21,446 nt of DNA, taken from the NCBI GenBank assembly GCA_010014835.2, contig JAAAKB020129724.1:1-21446 (forward strand). Reading direction: 5' to 3'. Position 1 is the stretch's first letter; the number at the start of each line of letters is the position of its first letter. Below the pieces are notes generated by a model, which saw only the letters and a program-made list of their open reading frames with translations, had not been told where the DNA came from and ran no database searches. The stretch is from Apostichopus leukothele. Lineage: Eukaryota > Echinodermata > Holothuroidea > Aspidochirotida > Stichopodidae. The translations under genes and the position numbers were made by a program. This document shows, in pieces, positions 10,469-20,625 of this stretch.

Positions 10469-13400
10469 CTTCAAAGTAAAATAGAATCAAACAAGCATTA
10501 TTCAAATAAGAATGCCACACAAACTGACATTTTAAAGTTAACTTCACCTTTGAAGGTCACATTTGTAACCTTCAATGCATTTTTTTTTAAAACATGCTGT
10601 TTTTGACAAAATTTGCATGAATCTGTTATAGCCCTGGTTCTAACACAGTATCAACATTAACTTTTGATGAATTAGATCTATGATAATTGCCCACTAATTT
10701 TCATGCCTAGCAGGCATGTTTTTTTTACTTATGTATACAATTATTTACTGTACTAAATATAAAGCTATAATGCATGAATAAAATAAATTGAGAAGAATTA
10801 TTCATTGTAATTGTGCACAATTTTTCATAGCAATGAAATAAAGGACAATTGTTTCAGACTGACTTTTATTGGTCAGTTAATGAAGTTGAACCGACTAGAC
10901 CCAAAATATGGTAAAATAATGGCCGTGGCACAGTGGAGTCCATTCTTTTGCCACATTTAGGGTCGAGATTATGTTTATGAACATACAGAATGGCAAGCTT
11001 ATGCAATTCTAAAAACTAAATTGATTTTGCTACAAACTATACTGAAAATAAAAGCAATTTTTAGTAAGTACAATAAAAGCAGTGCTGTCAGTCAATGAAA
11101 GATCACGGTTCTTGATGGTTTCTAGTACTACCATTTGTTCTTGACACTTTATGGTATGTGAAGGCAGGAGCACTGGAAGATCTCTAACAAAGCAATTTTC
11201 TCTGTTTTTTTTAGGCAGGTTTGTTTCATTGCAATACTCCTCCTAGCTTACTATGTTATGATCCCTATAACAGGGTGCTCACAAACATAAAAGATCTTTG
11301 GCCTTAATTATAACTGCTATGTAGAACATCGACCTACATACTGATTGTAATACAGGAGGATAGTGGACTGAGTTGATTTAAAATAATCCTACACTGATGT
11401 GCATTTTGAGCTCCTAGCTAGGCCCCAGACTGCTGTCATGTCTGCACATAACCACTGGTGTTTTATGGCCTGTGTTCAACCGTATGCCTATACTTCTTTC
11501 ATTGTTGTGCTTACTAGTTGTAGGCTGCTAAACTGCAAATGACTGACAGCTACGGTGGTGCTCATATAGTGACATGTACAGTACATAGCTTGCAATGAAT
11601 GAACTCATTATAATTTGACCTCACACATGTAAGAAACACCGATTTCAAGTGTTTGGATCTCTGCACTCTTTGTTAATGTTAAAAAAATTAGTAGCTTTGA
11701 TTAAATTGCATTTTACATTTTGCCAGAAGTACGTAATATTGCTTTGACCTTCAGTGTGGATAACAGCACCTTTGCCTTGACCCTAACTTGACATTGTTGT
11801 TGCATTACAACTACAGACTTGCAAGTCCATTAAAAATTGGTGTTACCAATGACTTTTTCAGACATGAAGTAAACTATCCATTATTGGCACATAACAGATG
11901 GCTTGGAAGGGTCACATGACACCTTATAAACCAATTACAAGGCCAGATTCTAAATAACAAATACATGAGGGTTGTAGAAACACTGAACCATGGTAATATG
12001 CATAAAGATATAGAATGAATCATGGCATACAAGTCTATTATTCTTCTAAGTTCTTGCTTTATCATTATGATTCAATCTTATTTCAGTTATCAACTACTAT
12101 ACCTTTCATACTTGGCTTTCTTTTGCTGCTTTGTTTCTTCTGTCTCACTTGGTTCACCTCCATATTTGGTTCCCTTTTATCTCCATGTGTCTCATCTTCA
12201 TATGGCGTCTCATTTACCAAAGTTGAAAGTTGTCTTCTTCCCTCAGAATTTTCCTCTTCTGATGAGTCGTCTTCATTATCATCATCATCATCTGCAATTT
12301 GACAGATAAAATACAACTCAATAGAACTGAAAATCAAGTACAACAGTTAATACTCCAGAATAATACCGTTTTATTTCACAGACATGTGACATGGATGATT
12401 ACATACCAATTGACATGATATAGCCTACTATATGACTAGCTGAGTCAAAAGGATTCCAGACAGTAGATATTACTCATATGGAAACAACCATAGAAGTGAA
12501 AACAAAGGAAATTGTCAAGTATATCACTTCAGAGCTCTCAGATTTTTTCAAATCTATTTATGATACATAATACATTTACTCATCGTTAGTTGAATCAAAC
12601 ATTTGTAATACCAAATTGTTACTTCGCGTTCATTCTCTACTTACCATCTAGGTTGACCTCGATCTCATCGAGGCTTTTTCCTTGGAAGTCTATTGTCTTC
12701 CCTTTGTCCATAGCAAGAAGAATCCTAGACACCTTTACAAGTTGGAGTGTCTGTTCTGGAAGCCTGTAGAAGTTTCTATGGACATTAATATCATGTCCCA
12801 TGAAGGTTGCTAGAATATCTAGCTCATTGTTCTGCAGGTTGAAGATTTGGGACATAGTACCAATTTGTTTCCTCAGTCTTGTTGATGTTACATTCTCAGG
12901 ATGGGATAAACCGCAATCTACTGAAAATTTTCGAATGCAATCTGGCCCACGAATAGGGTGCTGAGATGGAAACAACCTGGCAAAGAAGTAAATGTTCGAT
13001 TTGCTAACATCAACTTCCTTTCTTGTAGCAAAGAGCTTTGCCATGTTTGCATACAAGCTTTCATTCATTAAGATGGGGACTCTGCGTCCTCGCTTTCCTC
13101 TGGTTTCCAGCCTCTTCAGCTTCTTACACAAATTTCTTTCCCACTTACTGAGACATTTTAAGAGTTCTTCGTTTTGTTCAACAGTTGTGTTTGAAAAAGC
13201 ATCAACATGCAGCCTCTCAACTTCTCCACTTCTCCTCCTGTTGAACAAGATCAGTTGGCACAATGTGACTTTGGCAAGAGTGTACCATGCGTCACTATCA
13301 AAAGGCAAAATGTCAAGCTTTGCGGAATACTCCTTTGCAACTTCTTTAAGATGGCAGTTAAGTTTCACAACATCTTCACCAAGGGGCAGCAGCTGGGGCT

Positions 13401-16336
13401 TGTTCCACTTTCGCTTTTCCAAAGTAGCTAAAGCATGGTGAGACACCTCCCCACACCATTCCAGGTTGCACAGATCTTCAAATGCCTCAATTTGCTCCTG
13501 CTGACTTCTCTCTCCATTTCTTAATGACTCTCCTTTCACAATTGCTGCAATAGCCTTCATAGTATGACCTAACTTCAAGGCCAGTGATGGTACAGCAAAC
13601 TGCTTCTTCACAGGATCAAAGCCAGCAGTTTCATGAACAGCCTGCACAACAGCACTAAAATGTTGCGGGCAAATGGCATCCCTCAAAGATTTAACTTTAT
13701 CTGGGTAAGTTTGCTTGAGTTTCAACAACAAACGTCCAACTTCCCTCATTTTCTGCGAGCAGTATTGATTTTGATGCAGTTCCGTGAATTTCATGAACAG
13801 CTTTAACCCAAATTTGAGAATGAGTTCGTCTTGTCTCACAGCGAGACCAATAGCATCATTGTTCATTTTGCTCAGCACCTTTTCATGGAAAGCTTGATCT
13901 GCAGTCTTTGGCAATGGAAGAAGCATAGCTGCTCGTCCCTGGATCCTCCCTGTGACTTTAGTTGCTTCAGGCTTTAACTTCAATGCGTGGCAGCACTTTT
14001 GATGTTTCCACAAATCTGAGCGAATGAAATACCCCAAGCAATGCTCACAAGGTAAATAGTCAGTGATTTCTGTCGTATAGGTTTGTCGTTTTGCTGGAAT
14101 TAAAGTACCATGTCCTTGGCTTAGCACTTCTGTGTTATGAGCATGATTTCCTTTGTTTGTTAGTAACATCCATAGGATTTTGCGCTCCTCCGAATTCTTC
14201 TGTTTGCTGAGAGCTATGGCCACTTCTTTTTCATTTGAATGTTTACGTTCAAAATGTCTGGGCAATTTAGCAAAACTCTTTTCACAGTATATGCAGAAAT
14301 TGTGTCTATCCCAAACTCTCTTATGCTTTCTGTTTCTTGATGTTAAGACTGTCATAGAAGTTGATGAAACCTCTGATGAAGTTTCCTTTTCCATCCTTCT
14401 TTTCTTAGTTAGAATACTTGAGTGGGACCTCACTTTCTTACCTTTCAAACGTTTCTTCTTTCCGGCATGATCCCTGGTTGGTGTGGGTTCGTCATAGGCA
14501 CTGCTGGACTGCTCATCAGTGGTTTGACTACAATTTGAATCTGCATCACTCTGTCCATTTGTAGAGGAATCTGCAATCATATGTTGTCTCAGATCTCTCG
14601 TTTGTATGGGCTCGTCATCAGAAATGCTTGAACTGCTGTCTTTCTCATCATCAGATGGATTGTAGGCAGAGCCATCAGATTCTGTGTCTGATGTCAGATT
14701 AGAAGTGATATCTGCATTCTGAACAGGTATATAAGAAGTGGAATGTCCTCTACTTCCTAAATGTGGGTAGACAAAACGATTTGTCTCAGAGCGATATTCG
14801 GTTCCTGAACCCCCGGAATCTGGAACAATGTCTCCCTCCCTAATAGGTCTCAAATGCTTTCTTGAAAACCAGGAACTTTGTGTGACAACTTTAACTTTGC
14901 TTGTGTCATAGTCTGATGCAAAAGGATCTGAATCTGTATCGGGGCAGACATTGGATTTTCCAGCAAGGAATGGAATGGATGAACATTCTTCATGGTCAGA
15001 CTTCTGATCATCTGAATATTCAAAAGGGTTGAAATCTGAATCGCATTGGCATTTGCCAGCTAGGCACTCTTCCACTGATGATTCCTAAATGAAGAAAAGG
15101 CAAAATTAAGTTATGACCAATTTAATAATGTTTGCATGCAGTAACCATACATGTGCATACTTTTTGGACAATGTAGTTTTAGTTCAGGAAAAACATCAAT
15201 AATGGGCAATACTGTATCTTATGTGGTCAGTAGTCACTTGTGTTATCTTCAGCCCTTTCACAACAAGAAACAATTCAGAGCAGTTCACTGGTATAACTAA
15301 TGTAGCATTAGTGACCGGGAGGTCTCTAATTTTTTTCTTTAGGCCTAGGCATTTTAACAACACATTTGATTGAAACTTCGCATTTCAATAACCAAATGTG
15401 TTTGAATGACATAAGACTTATGACTCTGGAGTCAACTGCAATCTGTGCACAGTGATAAGCAGTGACAGTGACCTGCCCTGGGTCCAAGTGGAATCCCAAA
15501 TGAAGGCTTTTAGTTACTGCAGTTACAATAAATCGCTTGCAAACGGGATGAATGCCTAACGTTAGTTTAATGACTATTGTAAATAGCCTAGCTAGGCCTA
15601 AGTTAGGCATAGGCCTAACTCAGACTAGCCTTAGGAATTACTTTTGCCAAGTTACTTGATGCACAAATAAAGCATTTTTTTTCATGTTTAACATCAATTC
15701 TGTGCTTGTTTTATTCATTGTAACTTCTTCACATCAATCTAGTAATATTCACAGCAATTTAAAAAATGTTACGATCATGCCCATCACATTGCTATTCATG
15801 CATAGTACGCCTAGGGCCTAACTATTATTACTAGTTAGGCTATGCCTAAGCTTACTAGTTTCCTACTTAGTTATACGAGGTTTGGGCATATTTCCAAATA
15901 ATTGAAAGGCAATATAGCCTAGGCCTATACTTAAAATGGAATGAGGTAGCAGTAGGCCTAGTAAAAACTATAATATTCCCAAACTTATCTGCCATCGTAA
16001 TTGTTCAAAAAGGAATAATTAACAGTGAACATAAGGAAAAGCCGGGGAAGCATTAGCTTAGGCCCTTTCCTAACGTTTGACTCATGAACAGCTATCGTAG
16101 GCCTAACGTTACTGTCAAGTGTCATCATTAGTATAGCCTAGGCCTTTACAATGCATGCATCAAGGCAATGCCATGAGTGATAAAGACCGCTTCGATGTAT
16201 TCTTACGTTTGGCAGAACTGTTAAATATCACTCTCAGTAAATTACTGTTATCTTGTACTAGGGCGTTCAATTATTTCTTTCACAAATTCCTGTGTTTAAT
16301 TAGTTGAATACTCACCATTTTGTCTGGTACGTACAT
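10251..16336 (-). CDS. Crypton-like tyrosine-recombinase-fold zinc-finger protein, four exons, apparently intact
   Basis: Predicted 955-residue protein from joined exons 16336-16316, 15084-12645, 12291-12103 and 10468-10251; all have GT-AG borders and phases 0, 1 and 1 match. Domains in order: acidic Ser/Asp-rich N-terminus; Lys/Arg stretch about 215-240 (likely nuclear localisation); C2H2 finger C271-C274-H284-H289; second finger C353-C356-H368-H373; helical region about 380-590; recombinase fold about 600-800 with R625 (in RRRSGEV), basic hairpin about 668-676, R745 (in TSTRLRK), H771 (in FMGHD) and Y780 (in HRNFYRL); acidic linker; SANT/Myb-like module 890-955 with W894, C921, C924, W936. 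I recognise this order from multi-copy animal proteins related to Cryptons, DNA transposons that insert by tyrosine recombinase. Box II has Thr742 where His is usual. Introns are 1231, 353 and 1634 bp. It may be a host-adopted gene or a member of a still mobile family; that choice is inference. Confidence 0.8.
12103..12291 (-). CDS. Exon 3 of the recombinase-like gene: acidic then basic linker
   Basis: This is a 189-bp exon after an acceptor TTGCAG. Its first two bases complete a split Asp codon, giving an Asp/Glu-rich run (DDDDNEDDSSEEEN) that carries on the acidic end of exon 2. It then becomes hydrophilic and Lys/Arg-rich (KKQSSKRKPSMK) before the donor G|GTATAG, phase 1. Length and phase (1-1) keep frame with both neighbours. 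It looks like a flexible linker between the recombinase fold and the C-terminal module. No fold is recognisable in it. Confidence 0.8.
12645..15084 (-). CDS. Exon 2 of the recombinase-like gene: acidic N-terminus, two zinc fingers, recombinase fold
   Basis: This is a 2440-bp exon, open throughout. The acceptor is a pyrimidine-rich stretch ending TTTAG before GAA TCA TCA; the donor is G|GTAAGTAG, leaving phase 1. It encodes residues 8-820 and almost all recognisable domains. The open frame has no ATG near its left border, and its first in-frame near-cognate codon is a GTG, so the true start must be in an upstream exon. Residues 820 onward turn acidic (DEIEVNLD) and continue as Asp-rich sequence after splicing. 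A long intact exon with all fingers and the catalytic Tyr argues against neutral decay. Confidence 0.88.
15340..16148. repeat. Cluster of TAGGCCTA-type words in intron 1
   Basis: At least seven aggcct words occur here, many inside taggccta or agcctaggcct contexts (near 15341, 15593, 15611, 15918, 15953, 16098, 16135), with related taggc/gccta fragments around them. They are sparse elsewhere in the window. The word is palindromic. Origin is unknown; this is intron, with no coding signal. Confidence 0.6.
16316..16336 (-). CDS. Exon 1 coding part of the recombinase-like gene (start codon)
   Basis: The exon ends in ATG followed by GTGAGT, a strong donor. Joined at phase 0 to the next exon it gives M-ESSVEEC. 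An in-frame ATG six codons earlier (16336-16334) gives MYVPDKM before that, with a stop two codons further upstream, so translation starts at one of these two. The second ATG (16318-16316) has the better context (A at -3, G at +4 after splicing). The 5'UTR runs to the right; its start is not visible. An alternative uses a different open frame across 16553-16296 and an acceptor 9 bases into exon 2, which would give a longer N-terminus; I rate it less likely because the first AG after the pyrimidine tract is the better acceptor. Confidence 0.55.
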
Positions 16337-16383
16337 CTGTCACGTCCTTATCAATTTCTATGTCACAACGTTCACGCGGCAAC

Positions 16384-16395
16384 ATCAACGTTGAT
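16384..16395. promoter_or_regulatory. 12-bp palindrome ATCAACGTTGAT upstream of the start codon
   Basis: A perfect palindrome about 50-80 bases before the start codons of the recombinase-like gene, in its 5'UTR or proximal promoter. No TATA box or transcription start can be assigned with confidence. A binding role is only a possibility. Confidence 0.25.
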
Positions 16396-16560
16396 TGTGT
16401 GTGCAAAAAAGGAGGGCGTGCTTCACAATTTACCATCATGATAGATTCATTCAATGTATAGTGTGACATTGGTTTGCACAATTTTCTATCCCAACGAGGA
16501 CCGGCGTTAAATAGACTAGTAAGGTATATGCCTATGTAAGGGATACCATGCAACGGTTTT

Positions 16561-16700
16561 CTTCAGAGGACCGGCTTTTTGGTCCTCTGTCGAAAAAAAG
16601 TCCTCTGTTGGCGGGTGTGTATTCATATGCTGGTCCTCTCTAAGTCATGAATACAAGTGCACACGCACATACATACACACACACATACACACACACGCCA
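16561..16700. repeat. GGTCCTC repeat with hairpin and CA microsatellite
   Basis: cagaggacc (16564-16572) and ggtcctctg (16581-16589) form a perfect 9-bp inverted repeat with an 8-base loop. Two more tcctct words follow at about 16600 and 16634, then a CA-rich microsatellite at 16660-16698. A segment with gaggacc words beside a microsatellite also occurs at about 8245-8320 in opposite order, which suggests a dispersed family. Confidence 0.55.
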
Positions 16701-16765
16701 ACCTGAATACATAGGTTCCTTTGCTTTTAGCAAGGAACCAAAAAGGGGTTTTCTGACTTGCGGAC

Positions 16766-16850
16766 CGGGGGGTGGAATGATACTTCCGCCCCACCATATT
16801 TTTCACTGGGGGGGCTGGTGCCCCCCAGCCCCCCGGTTCCTACGCCCTTG
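16766..16850. repeat. GC-rich dispersed-repeat fragment with 10-bp hairpin
   Basis: ggggggctgg (16809-16818) pairs exactly with ccagcccccc (16825-16834) over a 6-base loop, followed by cggttcctacgccc. Sequence of this style is familiar as fragments of dispersed repeats in marine invertebrate genomes (from memory, family not named). Confidence 0.5.
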
Positions 16851-17039
16851 CACTCAACAACATAACTACACTGTTAGAAAACTGTTTAACCCCAGCATCC
16901 AACAATAGGTATACACAAAACAACAAAACTACATTGTCAGAAAACTGTTTAACCCCAGCATCCTACAACAGGTATGCACTTAACAACATAACTACACTGT
17001 TAGAAAACTGTTTAACCCCAACTCCAACAACAGGTATTA
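16851..17039. repeat. 63-bp tandem repeat, three copies
   Basis: Units start at 16851, 16914 and 16977 and share aaaactgtttaacccca (ctgttt at 16882, 16945, 17008) and caaca.aggtat. Exact spacing of 63 bp with a few substitutions; the last unit has a small deletion after the cccca word. Confidence 0.9.
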
Positions 17040-17474
17040 AACTAAATAAAAAAATTATCATAAAAATAAATTGAGTTAATATTGACAGTTTCCGAGAAGT
17101 ATGTTGTTTTGTTTATTTCTAATAGCATAGGCTGACAAAACACGGACTGTTATGACATGGTCAAATGAAAAATATAGCAAACAACATTGAAAAGGGGAGA
17201 AAAAGGTGAGAAATGCACACAGATGTACACAGATATACAGTATGGCTGTGATACGTGGGTCAGACGGGGCATGCACTTTGATTATTTAGAGAACCTATTA
17301 AAGGAAACAAACTTATATTCTGAGTAAACAGGGTATACTTTTGCCTGGGCGTGATAGAGTAACATGGTCACATCCTGTAGATCCGCTTCGGGGTCGAAAT
17401 AAGTAAAACTTGTTTCGTGGCACTTGTAGATTGCAACGATTGTTGATTTAGCTAAACATATTACACATAAAGCT

Positions 17475-17729
17475 GTGGTATATTACCATTTAGAAAAGTT
17501 AGCTAAAGTGAGACAAATGTTACATTTAAAGTTAGCTAAAGTGAAACAAATGTTACATTTAAAAAAGTTAGCTAAAGTGAAACAAATGTTACATTTCAGA
17601 AAGTTAGCTCAAGTGAAACAAATCTTACACTCGAAAAACTTAGCCAATGTGAAACAAATTCTAGACATTTTTTTAGATAATCATAAAAATCTCTCTTCGA
17701 GTCAGTCTGTACTTCAAACAATGTCATAG
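17475..17729 (+). CDS. Uncertain 84-codon open frame over a 36-bp tandem repeat
   Basis: Five tandem units (gttagctaaagtgaaacaaa type) start near 17498, 17531, 17567, 17603 and 17639, spaced 33, 36, 36 and 36 bp. All steps are multiples of three, so the plus frame stays open and reads a 12-residue repeat of the type KLAKVKQMLHLK, basic and amphipathic, ending with a Ser-rich tail. No domain is recognised, no splice signals or promoter were identified, and a 36-bp repeat in any open frame gives this result, so it may be non-coding. The repeat itself (17494-17670) is certain. Confidence 0.25.
   Translation: MVYYHLEKLAKVRQMLHLKLAKVKQMLHLKKLAKVKQMLHFRKLAQVKQILHSKNLANVKQILDIFLDNHKNLSSSQSVLQTMS
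17494..17670. repeat. 36-bp tandem repeat, five units
   Basis: The first three units are nearly identical; the fourth and fifth drift, so the array was probably extended from its left end. One unit is shorter by exactly 3 bp. Confidence 0.9.
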
Positions 17730-20459
17730 ATCCCACTGCTATTTAGTCTTGCCCAAAATTGTTCAATCGATATGTACAGTTACCTACAAACCAATGAATA
17801 GTAACTACAAGCTTCACTATATACAACTTACATTTTACTTTCAACCTACTTTCAACCTACTTTAACACTGTCTACTGTAAATCAATCAGATGAATATATT
17901 CATTCACAGGTGTGGGTGGTAGTTTTGTATTTTTCTGGTTATCTGCGATAAAATATGAACAATGTGTCAACTGTCGACCATTTTTGTTCAATAGGCAAAA
18001 TAAGGTTTAAGCCTGCTAAATAATGTACTGGTCACTTATTATACACTTAGGCTAATTCTCAGTTTATCATGAAATATGAACAACTTTGAAATTCTGAGGT
18101 ACTGTATACAACATCCTTTTGTGATACTTGTGAAGCAGAATAACGAAATATTTTGGATTTAATTTCAAATCTTGTAAGGTCAGAGATACTACGTTGCATG
18201 AAGCAAACAGCTGTTTAAAAGATTGCACACACTGTAATCTAGGCAAACTTGTACACTCCAACATTGTACTTAAAGTAATGTCTGTCTGTACTGTTAAGTA
18301 ATACAGCACACTCAGATCCACGAGCTCCATAGCAACTGCAATTCAGTTTTGAATTCTTTGGGATACAGGTCATAATGGTGACCTGATTTATTCAAATGAT
18401 GCATCAGAAAACACAGCAGAACATCAGTACAAGCAACATTTAAATACATGCCCACTGTTTCTTACTTGTCAAGTGTAATATACAGAATATGCAGTATTAC
18501 CATATTTTTGACCATATTGTCTTTGTATTAAACGAACACATCTGCCTTACACAGACCCCACAAAACATGCTACTGCAACCACATTACTGTATGACCATAT
18601 GTGTAGCTCTCACTGGCGACCACTTTCACACAAAACAGATGTGCAGTTCTGTGAACATTCTTTACAATCATGTGGAATCCCCCAAAACACAAAAACTGAT
18701 ATACCATTACCCATCAAGTGTTTCTCTACTTTTTAAATGTCTTCATGAATTGAGACCAACAACTTGAATATGGTTCAATAAACTTTATACTATATATAGA
18801 TCAATATAGTATGTTCAAAAAAAAAAAATCTTCTTTTTGTTAAACATTTGACTAAGGGGAGTTCATATTAGTTACTAACAATCTACAAATAGATATTTTT
18901 CATATAACCCTTTAAGAGAAAGAAGAAGGGAAAAAAAATTAGAAGCCAGAGGCATTATCGCCACACAACAACAACCTGCTCGTCCTTGAATAATATAATA
19001 GAAATACTTTGCACAATTCACTCGCTGAATGACACAGCTTGAGATATAAATATATCTTTTTGTCTGCGCTTTTCTTTTCAACTGAAACAAAAGACAATAT
19101 GATCCATTCTCATTTGCAAAAATCCTGTTTTCCTTTCTTAAGAAGCCCTGTCAGCTGTTTGAGCACCCCTTATTTACGTCCCTCCAAATACGTCAATAAC
19201 TGACGAAAAGACAGCACTTGACGTCATGATACTAATTCAGCCGTGAATCTGTTTCAATGTGACTGTGCAGTCTTTTTTTATCTTCTTTATTCCTTTTATT
19301 CCCCTTTTTTTTTCCTTTTGTGAGGTAAAAGCATATATAAGAGAATATTTCACAGTCATGTAGAAAATGACTAAATCAGTAAATGTTAAGTACTGACTTT
19401 AATTTTGGCCATTTTTTTTTCGGCATGAATCTGCGTACTTCACTGAGACATTGGAGTTAAATGTTTAATTAAAATTGAACTGAGCATTCCTGTTGGCCTT
19501 TGTACATAATAGAATAAAAATTTATGCAGCTTGCATTTTGTAGCCTGGACTGCTTTGAAGACAAGATTATGTTCTGCAACTACAGCATCATGTACGGCAG
19601 CTAAATTGCTTTCTTCGGTTGTAACGCAGGTATCAAATCACACGGTCGGTCTGGCGAAATGTGACAAATGGCACATTTGTTGAACTTCACAAGGGTTTGC
19701 GTCACTAATCATGCGATGTTTGCTGGTCGTTTTTTATAACCTTACTACGCAAAATGTGACGTAATGAAGATTAGTTTGTACACCTTATCCGGGAATAATG
19801 TATCTAAGTATCGCATCGCAAAATGCTTTGCAAGAGACAAAATTATGAGGCTTCAAATACTGCCATGCAAAAATTTGATATTTTTTATGCAAAAATTTGA
19901 TGCAAAATTTGATGCAAACATTAAGAATACATGTCAGGATAATTGCAAGTACATTCCCTTATGATGTACAGAATTCAGAGCTATTGTTCAAGTTGGTCCA
20001 GTCAAGACCAAGTCACAGTTTAATACTTTATATTACTCTCTCCTTCAAATCTGGGGAAAAGGATACAGTAGTTTTGCTGAGAGAAATCAATTCTTCTTTC
20101 ATTATCGTCTTGCATGATCTCTAAACAGTCAGTTTTGCAGAACACCACAGGAACTCAAAAAAAAATGAGTTCATCAAACCACTCAGGACTACTTAAACTC
20201 TCTGGTCAGAATCATTTTTCAAGATCTCTATTTGTAATATGTCAAATTTTTCCAGGGACCTGACAGTGGGCATGAGTCCTATCCCTAGGGGTTAAAATTT
20301 GTCTTTCACTTGTCTTGAAGCTACAATAATTCGCCTGGAAGCAGCCACGTTGAAGCAGCCACATGTGCATGTGGGAGAAGCCAAAAGGCTTTTATATCGT
20401 AACTTACACTTCACGTCCGGTGGCTATTATCCAATTTACAAATTAGGCCCCTTTTACAA
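17730..20459. other. No recognisable gene
   Basis: Short open frames on both strands have no recognisable domain. Items seen: an AATAAA at 18777-18782 with an A-run at 18817-18828, a short gcaaaaatttgat repeat at about 19864-19917, and a ccacatgtgcatgtgg palindrome near 20358. Otherwise AT-rich DNA. Confidence 0.55.
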
Positions 20460-20625
20460 TTAAGAAGGACCAAATTTTGCAAACGGGAAAACCATGGATT
20501 TCTCCCTGTTGGGGAGTCACCCTTACTGCAGCCATCCTTGGAATCAAACCCATAACCTCCAGTACACTTGGTTTCATACCTCAGCTATCCAATGATACCG
20601 GCTTATTCACTCGACCATGGCACTG
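20460..20625 (-). mobile_element. tRNA-derived SINE (minus strand), degenerate
   Basis: On the minus strand TGGTCGAGTGAATAAGCCGG (20617-20598) resembles the A box region of Ser/Leu-type tRNAs, and GGTTTGATTCC (20550-20540) resembles the B box GGTTCGANTCC. About 48 bases separate them, as expected for a tRNA with a long variable arm. Sequence after the B box does not complete a tRNA acceptor stem, so this is a SINE head rather than a tRNA gene. The body may continue left toward about 20400; the 3' end is not defined. Confidence 0.55.

Noticed and set aside
11150-11220. LRR-like reading CFVRDLPVLL on the minus strand
   Set aside because: It lacks the asparagine half of the repeat and a usable donor; it lies in intron 3 of the recombinase-like gene and looks like chance.
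12992-13441. 149-codon plus-strand open frame
   Set aside because: Antisense shadow of the recombinase-fold exon.
15326-15610. 94-codon minus-strand frame in intron 1, as an extra coding exon
   Set aside because: No domain, no phase-compatible splice sites, and it overlaps the TAGGCCTA-rich repeat region.
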